From Nocardia panacis (GTDB lineage Bacteria > Actinomycetota > Actinomycetes > Mycobacteriales > Mycobacteriaceae): a stretch of DNA of 64,000 bases. The notes beneath the pieces were generated by a model. It worked only from the letters and a program-made list of their open reading frames with translations, did no database searches and was not told where the DNA came from. Of the stretch, positions 17,724-26,279 are shown in pieces; the stretch's first letter is position 1, and each line of letters starts with the position of its first letter. The stretch covers positions 310,001 to 374,000 of the forward strand of contig NZ_QZFU01000019.1 of assembly GCF_003598715.1 (NCBI RefSeq), read 5' to 3'. The position numbers were made by a program, and so were the translations under genes.

Positions 17724-17952
17724 CGTGACCGCCCCGATTTCGCTACTGATGACCGACCCCTTCGCGGACTGGGCGAACCGGCGACGCCGGTGTGCTCGAC
17801 GGTCGCGGATGGACCCCTCGCGCGCACCGCGCCGCAGGCAAGAAACGACCCGACGGTACCCTTGCCGGGGCAGATCAGCACCACCGGGCCGGTCCGGCCG
17901 CCACCCCGCGCCGCGACCGCCGCTCAGCTCGTTCGGGAAGGAGTCGGTAACC

Positions 17953-18546
17953 ATGGCGGAGTCGGACCGCGATTCGAGCACCGAATCGGGGGACAGCACC
18001 CCACCGCCCGCCCGCGTCTACTCCCCGGCTCTAATCGCGACGGCCGTGGCGCTTCCGGTCGTCCTCGTCGTCGGCGTCCTGGTGGCCGCCGTGATGGCCC
18101 GCCATACCTCGGCCGAGCGCGAACCCCTTGTGCTCGGCCCGGTTCCGGCGCCCGCGGCCGAGGGACCCGAATGCGCGGCGCTGCTGCCCGCACTGCCCGC
18201 CGAGATCGGCGAATTCACCAAATCCACTCTGGTAGAGCCTTCCCCGCCCGCCACGCGGGCCTGGCAGCGCGCCTCGGGCGGCGACGCCATCGTGCTGCGC
18301 TGCGGTCTGGAACGTCCCTTGGAGTTCAATCGCGCCTCCGCGCTACAACTCGTGGACGGCGTGCAGTGGTTCGAGGCGCGCGATCCGGCCGCCAAGGCGA
18401 GCACCTGGTTCGCCGTCGACCGCGCCACCTATATCGCGTTCACCGTGCCGGACGGCTCGGGTCCCACACCGCTGCAAGAGGTTTCGGACACCATCGCGGC
18501 GAACCTCCAGGCGCGCCCGCTCGACCCCGGCCCGCTTCCCAACTGA
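17953..18546 (+). CDS. DUF3515 membrane-anchored protein
   Basis: A 197-residue protein with a hydrophilic Ser/Thr-rich N-terminus (about 1-23), one membrane helix (about 25-48: LIATAVALPVVLVVGVLVAA) and an extracytoplasmic domain. The domain has a cysteine pair, CAALLPALPAEIG and IVLRCGLERP, and QWFEARD / TWFAVDRATYIAF, which I recognise as the DUF3515 family found between ddl and thiL in mycobacteria (Rv2980-like, from memory). The function is unknown. The ATG at 17953 follows GGAAGGAGTCGG. It is divergent from thiL and convergent with ddl. Confidence 0.88.
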   Translation: MAESDRDSSTESGDSTPPPARVYSPALIATAVALPVVLVVGVLVAAVMARHTSAEREPLVLGPVPAPAAEGPECAALLPALPAEIGEFTKSTLVEPSPPATRAWQRASGGDAIVLRCGLERPLEFNRASALQLVDGVQWFEARDPAAKASTWFAVDRATYIAFTVPDGSGPTPLQEVSDTIAANLQARPLDPGPLPN

Positions 18547-18553
18547 GGGCGCG

Positions 18554-19651
18554 CTATCGCAGCCCGGTGCCGCGCGCGATGGCCGTCTCCAGCAGCGTGG
18601 AAATCAGTGTGCGGTAGTCGATCCCGGCGGCCTCCCACATGCGCGGATACATCGAGATCGAAGTGAAGCCCGGCATGGTGTTGATCTCGTTGATCACCGG
18701 ACCTTCGTCGGTGACGAAGAAGTCGACGCGCGCGAGCCCCTGGCAGTCCAACGCCCGGAACGCCTGAACCGCCAATTCCCGGACCCGGTCGGAGGTCTCG
18801 TCGTCGAGTTTGGCGGGGATATCGAATTCGCAGACGTCATCGAGGTATTTGGTCTCGAAGTCGTAGAACTCCGGACCATCCGCGCTCAGATCCGGCTCCG
18901 GCATGCGGATCTCGGCCACCACGCTGGCCTCGACGCGACCGTCCGGGAACTCCAGGACACCGCATTCGACCTCGCGTCCGATGATCGCGGCCTCCACGAG
19001 CACCTTCGGATCGTGCACGCGGGCCGCGGCGATGGCGGCGTCGAGCCGATCCCACGAGACCACCTTGGTGATACCGATCGAGGAGCCCCCGCGCGCGGGT
19101 TTGACGAAGACCGGCAGCCCGAGCCGCGCCCGATCGGCCTCGCTCAGCGTGCTCTGGTCGCGGCGCAGCACCACCTGGGAGCCGACGGGCAGCCCCTCGG
19201 CGGCGAGCAGCTTCTTGGTGAACTCCTTGTCCATCCCGGCCGCACTGGCCAGCACACCGGGACCGACATACGGAATGCCCGCCAGTTCGAGCATGCCCTG
19301 CAGGGTGCCGTCCTCCCCGAACGGACCGTGCAGGATCGGGAAGACCACATCCACCGCGCCGAGCGCGGCGGCCGGATCGTCGAGCGGCACCAGCGCACCG
19401 CCGCGCCCGGTGGCCAGGGTCAGCGCGGTGCCCGACGCGTCGACAGCGGGCAGTTCGCCCCGGCCGAACGCCAATTCGCGCACGTCCTCGGCGGCGAGCA
19501 CCCAGCCGCCCTCGGTGGTGATACCGATCGGCACCACCTCGTAGCGCTGCGGATCGAGGTGGCGCAGCACGCTGCCCGCCGAAACACACGACACGGCGTG
19601 CTCGGTGCTGCGCCCGCCGAACACCAGGGCCACCCGGATCCGATTCGTCAT
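18554..19651 (-). CDS. ddl: D-alanine--D-alanine ligase
   Basis: Makes D-Ala-D-Ala for peptidoglycan precursors. The 365-residue ATP-grasp enzyme opens MTNRIRVALVFGGRSTEHAV with the substrate-binding GGRSTEH. It has FPILHGPFGEDGT, GIPYVGPGVLASAAGMDK, the ATP-binding VKPARGGSSIGI, and VINEINTMPGFTSISMYP with the metal-binding E-x-N. The ATG at 19651 is used. It runs in the same direction as gpsA, 50 bases downstream of it, so they are probably co-transcribed. Confidence 0.97.
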   Translation of the reverse strand: MTNRIRVALVFGGRSTEHAVSCVSAGSVLRHLDPQRYEVVPIGITTEGGWVLAAEDVRELAFGRGELPAVDASGTALTLATGRGGALVPLDDPAAALGAVDVVFPILHGPFGEDGTLQGMLELAGIPYVGPGVLASAAGMDKEFTKKLLAAEGLPVGSQVVLRRDQSTLSEADRARLGLPVFVKPARGGSSIGITKVVSWDRLDAAIAAARVHDPKVLVEAAIIGREVECGVLEFPDGRVEASVVAEIRMPEPDLSADGPEFYDFETKYLDDVCEFDIPAKLDDETSDRVRELAVQAFRALDCQGLARVDFFVTDEGPVINEINTMPGFTSISMYPRMWEAAGIDYRTLISTLLETAIARGTGLR

Positions 19652-19701
19652 GTTCCGAACCGTACCTGCCGCGCCGGGTTCCGCCCGACGCGGGCGAGCC
19701 G

Positions 19702-20697
19702 TTATTCGGGCTTCATCCGGCGACCGAGCAGATTGCCCACGGCCTCGGGAACCGGTAGGCCCTCGTGACATATCCGGTGCACCGCGTCGGTGAGCGGCAT
19801 CTCCACCGCGTACTTCGCGGCGAGCGCGCGAATCGAACTGCACGACTTGACGCCCTCGGCCACCTGACCGTGCGTGGCCGCCTGCGCCGCCGCCATGGAT
19901 CCGCCCTCGCCCAATACCCGCCCGAAGGTGCGGTTGCGCGACAGCGGCGAGGCACAGGTGGCCACCAGGTCGCCGACGCCCGCCAGCCCGGCCAGGGTCG
20001 CGGGCTCCGCGCCCAGGGCCACCCCGAGTCGGATGATCTCGGCCAGTCCCCTGGTGATGATGCTGGCCAATGTGTTGTCCCCCAGGCCCATTCCGGAGGC
20101 GATGCCGCAGGCCAGCGCGATGACGTTCTTGCACGCGCCGCCGATCTCGCAACCGATGACATCGGTATTGGTGTACGGCCGGAAATATCCGGTGGCGCAG
20201 GCGTGCTGGACAGCGACCGAGCGCGCGGTGTCGGTGCAGGCGACCACGGTGGCCGCGGGCTGGCACAGGGCGATCTCCCTGGCCAGATTGGGTCCGGACA
20301 GCACCGCGACACGATCCGCGCCCGCCCCGGTGACCTCGGCGATGACCTCGCTCATCCGCAGCAGCGTCCCGGTCTCGATGCCCTTGGCCAGGCTCAGCAG
20401 CGTGGCGTCGGGTTCGATGAATCCCCGCCAGTCGGCGAGGTTGGCGCGCAGCGACTGCGACGGCACCGCGAGCACCACCAGATCCGCGCCCGCCAGGGCC
20501 TCGGCCGGGTCGTGGGTGGCCGCGAGGGGCGGCAGCGGAATATCCGGGAGGTAGAAGTGATTGCGGTGTTCAGACGACAGGGCGGTGGCGACTTCCGGCC
20601 TGCGCGCCCAGATCGTGACCTCGGTTCCCGCGTCCGCCAACACCTTCGCGAACGCCGTGCCCCACGATCCCGCGCCCAGTACTGCCGCCCTCGTCAT
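19702..20697 (-). CDS. gpsA: Glycerol-3-phosphate dehydrogenase [NAD(P)+]
   Basis: Reduces dihydroxyacetone phosphate to sn-glycerol 3-phosphate for phospholipid synthesis. The 331-residue protein begins with the Rossmann motif AAVLGAGSWGTAFA. It carries VLAVPSQSLR, LLSLAKGIE, VAVLSGPNLAREI and the catalytic lysine segment GGACKNVIALACGIASG, followed by GLGDNTLASIITRGLAEI and GVGDLVATC. Just 31 bases separate its start from the divergent cofC start. Confidence 0.97.
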   Translation of the reverse strand: MTRAAVLGAGSWGTAFAKVLADAGTEVTIWARRPEVATALSSEHRNHFYLPDIPLPPLAATHDPAEALAGADLVVLAVPSQSLRANLADWRGFIEPDATLLSLAKGIETGTLLRMSEVIAEVTGAGADRVAVLSGPNLAREIALCQPAATVVACTDTARSVAVQHACATGYFRPYTNTDVIGCEIGGACKNVIALACGIASGMGLGDNTLASIITRGLAEIIRLGVALGAEPATLAGLAGVGDLVATCASPLSRNRTFGRVLGEGGSMAAAQAATHGQVAEGVKSCSSIRALAAKYAVEMPLTDAVHRICHEGLPVPEAVGNLLGRRMKPE

Positions 20698-20728
20698 CCG
20701 CCCAATATGCCATGGAAGGATTGGACGC

Positions 20729-21409
20729 ATGCGCCCGCACGCCGTGCACGCCGTGATCGCGGTCAAGAGCCTCGATCGGGCCAAGACTCGACTGGCCGAC
20801 CGGCTGCGCCCACCGGATCGGGCGCGGCTGGTGCTGGCCATGCTGGCCGATACGGTGACCGCGGCGGTGGCCGTGCCGCAACTGGTCTCGGTCACCGTGG
20901 TCACCCCCGACGCGCAGGTCGCCGCGCTGGCGCGCGAGTTGGGCGCGGTGCCCCATCCGGAACCGCCGCGCTCGCAGGACAGTCTCAATGCCGCGCTGCG
21001 CGCCGGGGCCGTCGCGGTGCGCCACCGGCACGGCCCGTCCGAACTATTGGCGCTGCAGGCGGATTTGCCCGCGCTGCGTCCGGCGGAGTTGGCCGACATG
21101 CTGGCCGCCGCGCCTGCCGCGCGCCGCGCGCTCACGGTGGATCACGCGGGCACCGGCACCGCCGCGCTGCTGGTCCGGGATCCGGCGGCGGCCCTGGATC
21201 CGCGCTTCGGCCCGGATTCGGCGCGCAGGCATCTAGCGGCGGGCGCGGTGGACCTCGGTGGCGACTGGCCCGGTCTGCGCCTGGACGTGGACACCGCCGA
21301 GGATCTGGATCTGGCGGTCGAACTCGGCGCGGGCGCGGCCACGGGCGCGGTGCTGCGCGATATCGGCTGGCCGGTGCGGGTGCCCGAGCCGGAACGCCGC
21401 GTGTGCTAG
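20729..21409 (+). CDS. cofC: 2-phospho-L-lactate / phosphoenolpyruvate guanylyltransferase (F420 synthesis)
   Basis: Activates phospholactate or phosphoenolpyruvate with GTP to start coenzyme F420 synthesis; in mycobacteria the gene is also called fbiD (Rv2983, from memory). The 226-residue protein starts with the nucleotidyltransferase sugar-phosphate loop AVIAVKSLDRAKTRLADRL. It also has LLALQADLPALRP (metal-binding DLP), DHAGTGTAALLV and RLDVDTAEDLDLAVELG. The ATG at 20729 follows AAGGA. F420 users are present in this window (a PPOX protein and a Ddn-like protein). Confidence 0.93.
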   Translation: MRPHAVHAVIAVKSLDRAKTRLADRLRPPDRARLVLAMLADTVTAAVAVPQLVSVTVVTPDAQVAALARELGAVPHPEPPRSQDSLNAALRAGAVAVRHRHGPSELLALQADLPALRPAELADMLAAAPAARRALTVDHAGTGTAALLVRDPAAALDPRFGPDSARRHLAAGAVDLGGDWPGLRLDVDTAEDLDLAVELGAGAATGAVLRDIGWPVRVPEPERRVC

Positions 21410-21535
21410 AGAGTCGCCGGCCGGAGGTGATCCGCGCGGCAATCGCCGGTGTCGGCCTGCACTACTACCGGTTGGTAGGGGATGATCGTTGACGTGAACG
21501 AGCGTCATCGAGTGAATCAGAGGCCCTGGGCTCCC

Positions 21536-21566
21536 CCTCGCTCGGCGGCGCCGAGCCCCAGCGAGG
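21536..21566 (+). promoter_or_regulatory. Stem-loop over the ppk ribosome-binding region
   Basis: CCTCGCT (21536-21542) pairs with AGCGAGG (21560-21566), enclosing a second stem CTCGGCG/CGCCGAG. The 3' arm contains the probable Shine-Dalgarno sequence for the ppk ATG at 21574, so it could limit translation. A 27-codon frame from GTG 21494 ends in TGA overlapping the ppk ATG. Confidence 0.45.
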
Positions 21567-21573
21567 CACGGCC

Positions 21574-23733
21574 ATGACCGAGACGAATACCGTCAAGCAA
21601 CCGGTGCTGCCCAATCCGCCGCCCGCTGCTGCCGCACCCGCCGTCGAGACCGAGAGCGCGAGGTTGCCGGCAGATCGCTACCTCAATCGGGAGCTCAGTT
21701 GGCTCGACTTCAACACCAGGGTGCTCGCCCTCGCCGAGGACGAGTCGCTGCCGCTGTTGGAGCGCGCCAAATTCCTCGCGATCTTCGCCTCGAACCTCGA
21801 CGAGTTCTATATGGTGCGCGTCGCGGGTCTCAAGCGCAGGGCCGAGACGGGGCTGATGGTCCGCTCCGCCGACGGCCGCTCCCCCAGCGAGCAGTTGGCG
21901 CTCATCACCGCGCGCGCCCAGGAGATCGCCGACCGGCACGCGCGGGTATTCCTCGATTCGGTGCTGCCCGCGCTCACCGCGGAGGGTATCGCCATCATCG
22001 ACTGGTCCGATCTGGACGGCGATGAGCGTCAACGACTTTCGGGATACTTCCAGGACCAGGTGTTCCCGGTGCTCACCCCGCTGGCGGTGGATCCGGCCCA
22101 CCCGTTCCCCTACATCAGCGGCCTGAGTCTCAATCTCGCGGTGACGGTGAAGGATTCGGCCACCGGCGGCGAGCATTTCGCCAGGGTCAAGGTGCCCGAC
22201 AATGTGGACCGGTTCGTCCGGGTGCGCCGCACCGACTCCACATCGACCATCGCGGCCTTCCTGCCGATGGAGGCGCTGATCGCTGCCCACCTGGATCTAC
22301 TGTTCCCCGGAATGGGTGTGGTGGAACAGCATTCGTTCCGGATCACCCGAAACGCCGACTTCGAGGTCGACGAGGATCGCGACGAGGATCTACTGCAGGC
22401 CCTCGAACGCGAACTGGCGCGCCGCCGCTTCGGATCGCCGGTGCGACTAGAGGTCTCCGACGATATGACCGAGCACATGCTCGATCTGCTGCTGCGCGAA
22501 CTCGATGTCGATCCCGGCGATGTCATCCAGGTGCCCGGTCTGCTCGACCTGTCGTGCCTGTGGCAGGTGTACGGGGTCGATCGCCCCAATCTCAAAGACG
22601 CGCCGTATGTTCCGGCCACCCCGCCCGCCTTCGGCGAGCGCGAGACCCCGCGCAATGTGTTCGCCGCGCTGCGCGAGGGCGATGTGCTGGTGCACCACCC
22701 GTACGACTCGTTCTCCACCAGCGTGCAGCGCTTCATCGAGCAGGCCGCCGCCGATCCGCAGGTGCTGGCCATCAAGCAGACCCTCTACCGCACCTCCGGC
22801 GACTCCCCGATCGTCAACGCGCTCATCGACGCCGCCGAGGCCGGTAAGCAGGTGGTGGCGCTGGTCGAGATCAAGGCCCGCTTCGACGAGCAGGCCAATA
22901 TCAAGTGGGCCAGGGCGCTGGAGCAGGCGGGTGTGCACGTGGTCTACGGGCTCATCGGGCTGAAAACCCACTGCAAGACCTGCCTGGTGGTGCGCCGCGA
23001 GGGCGCGACCATTCGCCGCTACTGCCATATCGGCACCGGCAACTACAACCCCAAGACGGCCCGCCTCTACGAGGATGTCGGATTACTCACGGCGGCACCG
23101 GAAATCGGCGCCGACCTGACCGACCTGTTCAATTCGCTGACCGGTTACTCGCGAAAGGCCAACTACCGCAATCTGCTGGTCGCGCCGCAGGGTGTGCGGG
23201 CCGGGATCATCGAGCGCATCCGGCGCGAGATCGAATTGGCCGGACAGGGCAAGCAGGCGCGAATTCGCTTGAAGGCCAACGCGATCGTCGACGAGCAGGT
23301 CATCGACGCGCTCTACCGCGCCTCGCAGGCCGGGGTTCCGGTGCAGATCGTGGTGCGCGGCATCTGCGGACTGCGCCCCGGCGTGCCGGGAATGAGTGAG
23401 AATATCGAGGTGCGATCGATCCTCGGCCGCTTCCTCGAGCATTCGCGCATCATGCATTTCCAGGCGCAGGACGAATACTGGATCGGCAGCGCGGACATGA
23501 TGCACCGCAATCTGGACCGCCGCGTCGAGGTCCTGGCGCAGGTGAAGGATCCGCGCCTGAGCGAGCAGTTGGGCTCGATCCTGGATTCGGCGCTCTATCC
23601 GGCCACCCGCTGCTGGGTTCTCGGCCCGGACGGCAATTGGCGCGCCCGGCCCGAACCCGGCGAACTGCACGGCGAGCAGGTCCGCGACCACCAACAATTC
23701 CTCATGCGATTGCGGAGACCTGATCAGCAGTGA
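21574..23733 (+). CDS. ppk1: Polyphosphate kinase 1
   Basis: Reversibly builds inorganic polyphosphate from ATP. The 719-residue enzyme opens, after a Pro/Ala-rich start, with DRYLNRELSWLDFNTRVLAL, followed by FLAIFASNLDEFYMVRVAGL. The autophosphorylated histidine is in IRRYCHIGTGNYNPKTARLY (about 490). A second conserved block is ILGRFLEHSRIMHF and IGSADMMHRNLDRRVEVL. The stop overlaps the mutT1 start, so the pair is translationally coupled, as ppk and mutT1 are next to each other in M. tuberculosis (Rv2984/Rv2985, from memory). Confidence 0.97.
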   Translation: MTETNTVKQPVLPNPPPAAAAPAVETESARLPADRYLNRELSWLDFNTRVLALAEDESLPLLERAKFLAIFASNLDEFYMVRVAGLKRRAETGLMVRSADGRSPSEQLALITARAQEIADRHARVFLDSVLPALTAEGIAIIDWSDLDGDERQRLSGYFQDQVFPVLTPLAVDPAHPFPYISGLSLNLAVTVKDSATGGEHFARVKVPDNVDRFVRVRRTDSTSTIAAFLPMEALIAAHLDLLFPGMGVVEQHSFRITRNADFEVDEDRDEDLLQALERELARRRFGSPVRLEVSDDMTEHMLDLLLRELDVDPGDVIQVPGLLDLSCLWQVYGVDRPNLKDAPYVPATPPAFGERETPRNVFAALREGDVLVHHPYDSFSTSVQRFIEQAAADPQVLAIKQTLYRTSGDSPIVNALIDAAEAGKQVVALVEIKARFDEQANIKWARALEQAGVHVVYGLIGLKTHCKTCLVVRREGATIRRYCHIGTGNYNPKTARLYEDVGLLTAAPEIGADLTDLFNSLTGYSRKANYRNLLVAPQGVRAGIIERIRREIELAGQGKQARIRLKANAIVDEQVIDALYRASQAGVPVQIVVRGICGLRPGVPGMSENIEVRSILGRFLEHSRIMHFQAQDEYWIGSADMMHRNLDRRVEVLAQVKDPRLSEQLGSILDSALYPATRCWVLGPDGNWRARPEPGELHGEQVRDHQQFLMRLRRPDQQ

Positions 23734-24692
23734 GCGCGCCGGCATACGAGATGGACGGCGGGTCCCTCTGGGACCCCAGGGTCACCGCCAATATCCACGC
23801 CGCGGGCACCGTCCTGTGGCGCACGGCCCCAAAGGGTTTCGGGGTCGAGATCGCCGTGGTGCACCGGCCGAAATATGAGGACTGGTCGCTGCCCAAGGGC
23901 AAGCTCGATCCCGGTGAGACCCCGGTGCTGGCGGCGGTGCGCGAGACCGAGGAGGAGACCGGCCTGGAATGCAGGCTGCGCCGGTACCTCGGCCATGTCA
24001 CCTACCCCATTCCGGGCCACCGGAAATTGAAGCGGGTGGACTACTGGGCGGCCGAGGTGGCCGGCGGGGCGTTCACCGCCAATTCCGAGGTGGACGTGCT
24101 GAGATGGATCCCGCTGGATCGGGTGATGGATCAGTTGTCCTATCCGATGGATCGACAGGTGCTGCGCACCTTCACCAGGCTGCCCGCACAGACCGGCACC
24201 CTGCTGCTGGTCAGACACGCCAAGGCCGGACGCCGAGATCGCTTCGCGGGCACGGATTTCGAGCGTCCACTGGATGCCTCGGGCCGTGCCCAGTCGGCCG
24301 CGCTGACGCCGAACCTGTTGGCGTTCGGCGCATCCGAGATCTACTCCGCCGATCCGCTGCGCTGCGTGCAGACGGTGACGCCGCTGGCCGAGGCGCTCGA
24401 CACCAACGTCATCACCGAGCCGTTGTTCTCCGAATCCGGTTATGCCGCAGCGCGAGACGCCGCGCGCGACCGCTTCGTCGCACTGGCTTCCGGCGCCGCG
24501 GTGCGCGTTGTGTGCAGTCAGGGCAAGGTGATTCCCGATCTGCTCGACTGGTGGGCCGAAAAGGACGGTGTCACACTGCCGTCCGCGCGCAACCGCAAGG
24601 GCAGCGCGTGGGTGCTGTCCTTCGTCAAGGGACGCATGGTGGCCGCCGACCACCTCGATCGCTCGCTGTCGGTGGGCGTCGTGAAGCCCTGA
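23730..24692 (+). CDS. mutT1: Two-domain Nudix hydrolase / histidine phosphatase (MutT1-like)
   Basis: A 320-residue protein with an N-terminal Nudix domain and a C-terminal SixA-like histidine phosphatase domain. The Nudix box reads GKLDPGETPVLAAVRETEEETGL (seen in two halves, about 51-73). The second domain opens TLLLVRHAKAGRRDRF (about 160) and includes EIYSADPLRC. MutT1 of mycobacteria hydrolyses 8-oxo-GTP and 8-oxo-dGTP and diadenosine polyphosphates, which sanitises the nucleotide pool. The GTG start at 23730 overlaps the ppk stop (GTGA). A strong stem-loop follows. Confidence 0.93.
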   Translation: MSAPAYEMDGGSLWDPRVTANIHAAGTVLWRTAPKGFGVEIAVVHRPKYEDWSLPKGKLDPGETPVLAAVRETEEETGLECRLRRYLGHVTYPIPGHRKLKRVDYWAAEVAGGAFTANSEVDVLRWIPLDRVMDQLSYPMDRQVLRTFTRLPAQTGTLLLVRHAKAGRRDRFAGTDFERPLDASGRAQSAALTPNLLAFGASEIYSADPLRCVQTVTPLAEALDTNVITEPLFSESGYAAARDAARDRFVALASGAAVRVVCSQGKVIPDLLDWWAEKDGVTLPSARNRKGSAWVLSFVKGRMVAADHLDRSLSVGVVKP

Positions 24693-24760
24693 CCCGACAA
24701 TCCTTGCCGCCGCGACGAATTCGCGGCCGCCGAACCGAAACCCCGCCGCGCACAACGATA

Positions 24761-24789
24761 ACGGCCCCCTGGACGTTCCAGGGGGCCGT
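24761..24789. terminator. Bidirectional stem-loop between mutT1 and hupB
   Basis: ACGGCCCCCTGGA (24761-24773) pairs with TCCAGGGGGCCGT (24777-24789). The two genes converge here, so the perfect dyad can end both transcripts. Confidence 0.85.
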
Positions 24790-24854
24790 CTCGTACGGCA
24801 CGTCTTGGTGATTCGACTCCCTCGCCGACCACCGGGCGCCTGCGCGCCGCCGGA

Positions 24855-25478
24855 CTACCGCGTCCGCTTGGCGGCGGCCTTGCGGGCCGGAGCCTTCTTG
24901 GCGGCGGTCTTCTTGGCGACGGCCTTGGTGGCCGTCTTCTTGGCCGCCGTCTTCTTCGCTACGACCTTGGTGGCCGTCTTCTTGGCCGGCGCCTTCTTGG
25001 CGGCAGTTGTCTTGCGAGCAGCCACCTTTGCCGGTGCCTTCTTGGCCGCCTTCTTCGCCGTGGTCTTGGCGGGCGCCTTGGTGGCGGTGGCCTTCTTGGC
25101 GGCGGCCTTCTTGGCCGCCGTCTTCTTCGCGGCGGCCTTCTTGGCCGCCACCGGTGCGTTCGCGCCGCGCTTGACCGCAGGGCCGGACGCGGTGAGCTTC
25201 TGCTTGCCCGCGATCACCGCCTTGAATTGCGCGCCCGGACGAAACGCGGGGACCGAAGTGGGCTTCACCTTGACAGTTTCACCGGTGCGCGGGTTGCGAG
25301 CCACGCGCGCCGCGCGCTTGCGCTGTTCGAACACACCGAATCCGGTGATCGTGACGCTCTGGCCTTTATGCACCGCACGCACGATGGTGTCGACAACATG
25401 CTCGACTGCCGCAGTAGCAGTGCGCCTGTCTGTACCCAACTTTTCGGTCAGAACGTCGATCAGTTCCGCCTTGTTCAT
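24855..25478 (-). CDS. hupB: HU-type nucleoid protein with histone-like tail
   Basis: A 207-residue DNA-binding protein. Residues 1-90 are a bacterial HU domain: MNKAELIDVLTEKLGTDRRT and GFGVFEQRKRAARVARNPRTG, which is the DNA-binding arm. Residues about 110-207 are lysine/alanine-rich repeats of the AAKKA and KKTAT kind, like eukaryotic histone H1 and mycobacterial HupB (Rv2986c, from memory). It compacts DNA. The start ATG is at 25478 after GGAGGATTCA. The next gene upstream on the strand, leuD, is 155 bases away. Confidence 0.97.
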   Translation of the reverse strand: MNKAELIDVLTEKLGTDRRTATAAVEHVVDTIVRAVHKGQSVTITGFGVFEQRKRAARVARNPRTGETVKVKPTSVPAFRPGAQFKAVIAGKQKLTASGPAVKRGANAPVAAKKAAAKKTAAKKAAAKKATATKAPAKTTAKKAAKKAPAKVAARKTTAAKKAPAKKTATKVVAKKTAAKKTATKAVAKKTAAKKAPARKAAAKRTR

Positions 25479-25633
25479 TGAATCCTCCGCAGACTAATGG
25501 CCCGTCGTCGGACCGACTAGGTACCACGGTAAACCCAGTTTGGGCAAGAGTCTATGTGCCACGCCAAAATTCATGTGGTTTAGCACACGTCCAGCTACCC
25601 ATCGGGGCGGGGCACAGCTAACGAAACCGGTGA

Positions 25634-26242
25634 TTACGCCGGTGAAATAGGCTCCGAAGCCGTGGTGGGTTTCCAACTCGGCCTTACCTTTTCGAACTCC
25701 CCGATGACGTCCTCGCGCCGCAAGGTGAGCCCGATGTCGTCCAAACCCTCGAGCAGACGCCACCTGGTGTAGTCGTCAATATCGAACGGCAACACGACGG
25801 TTGCGGCCGTCACCGTCCGACTCTGCAGGTCCACAACCAATTCCAGACCGGGCTGTTCCTCGATCAACTTCCACAGCATTTCGACATCGTTCTGTGACAT
25901 CTGGGCGGCCACCAGCCCGCCCTTGCCCGCATTGCCCCGGAAGATGTCGCCGAAGCGCGAGGAGATCACGACCCGAAAGCCGTAGTCGGACAGCGCCCAT
26001 ACGGCATGCTCGCGTGAGGATCCGGTCCCGAAATCCGGACCTGCGACCAGCACACTACCCCGGTTGTAGGGCTCGGTGTTCAGAATGAAGTCGGGATCCG
26101 TGCGCCAGGCCGCGAACAACCCGTCGTCGAATCCGGTGCGGGTCACCCGCTTCAGATACACCGCCGGGATGATCTGGTCGGTGTCGACATTGGAACGACG
26201 CAGCGGTACGCCGATCCCCTTGTGCACGATGAAGGCTTCCAT
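25634..26242 (-). CDS. leuD: 3-isopropylmalate dehydratase small subunit
   Basis: The 202-residue swivel subunit partners LeuC in isomerising 2- to 3-isopropylmalate in leucine synthesis. It starts MEAFIVHKGIGVPLRRSNVD, then TDQIIPAVYLKR, and carries the conserved GPDFGTGSSREHAVWAL and RFGDIFRGNAGKGGL. AGGAGAATCGAAA precedes the ATG at 26242. The gene follows leuC after 37 bases and is read as one unit with it. Confidence 0.97.
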   Translation of the reverse strand: MEAFIVHKGIGVPLRRSNVDTDQIIPAVYLKRVTRTGFDDGLFAAWRTDPDFILNTEPYNRGSVLVAGPDFGTGSSREHAVWALSDYGFRVVISSRFGDIFRGNAGKGGLVAAQMSQNDVEMLWKLIEEQPGLELVVDLQSRTVTAATVVLPFDIDDYTRWRLLEGLDDIGLTLRREDVIGEFEKVRPSWKPTTASEPISPA

Positions 26243-26279
26243 TTTCGATTCTCCTGAGTCGGTGGGCGGCGGAGCGGCG

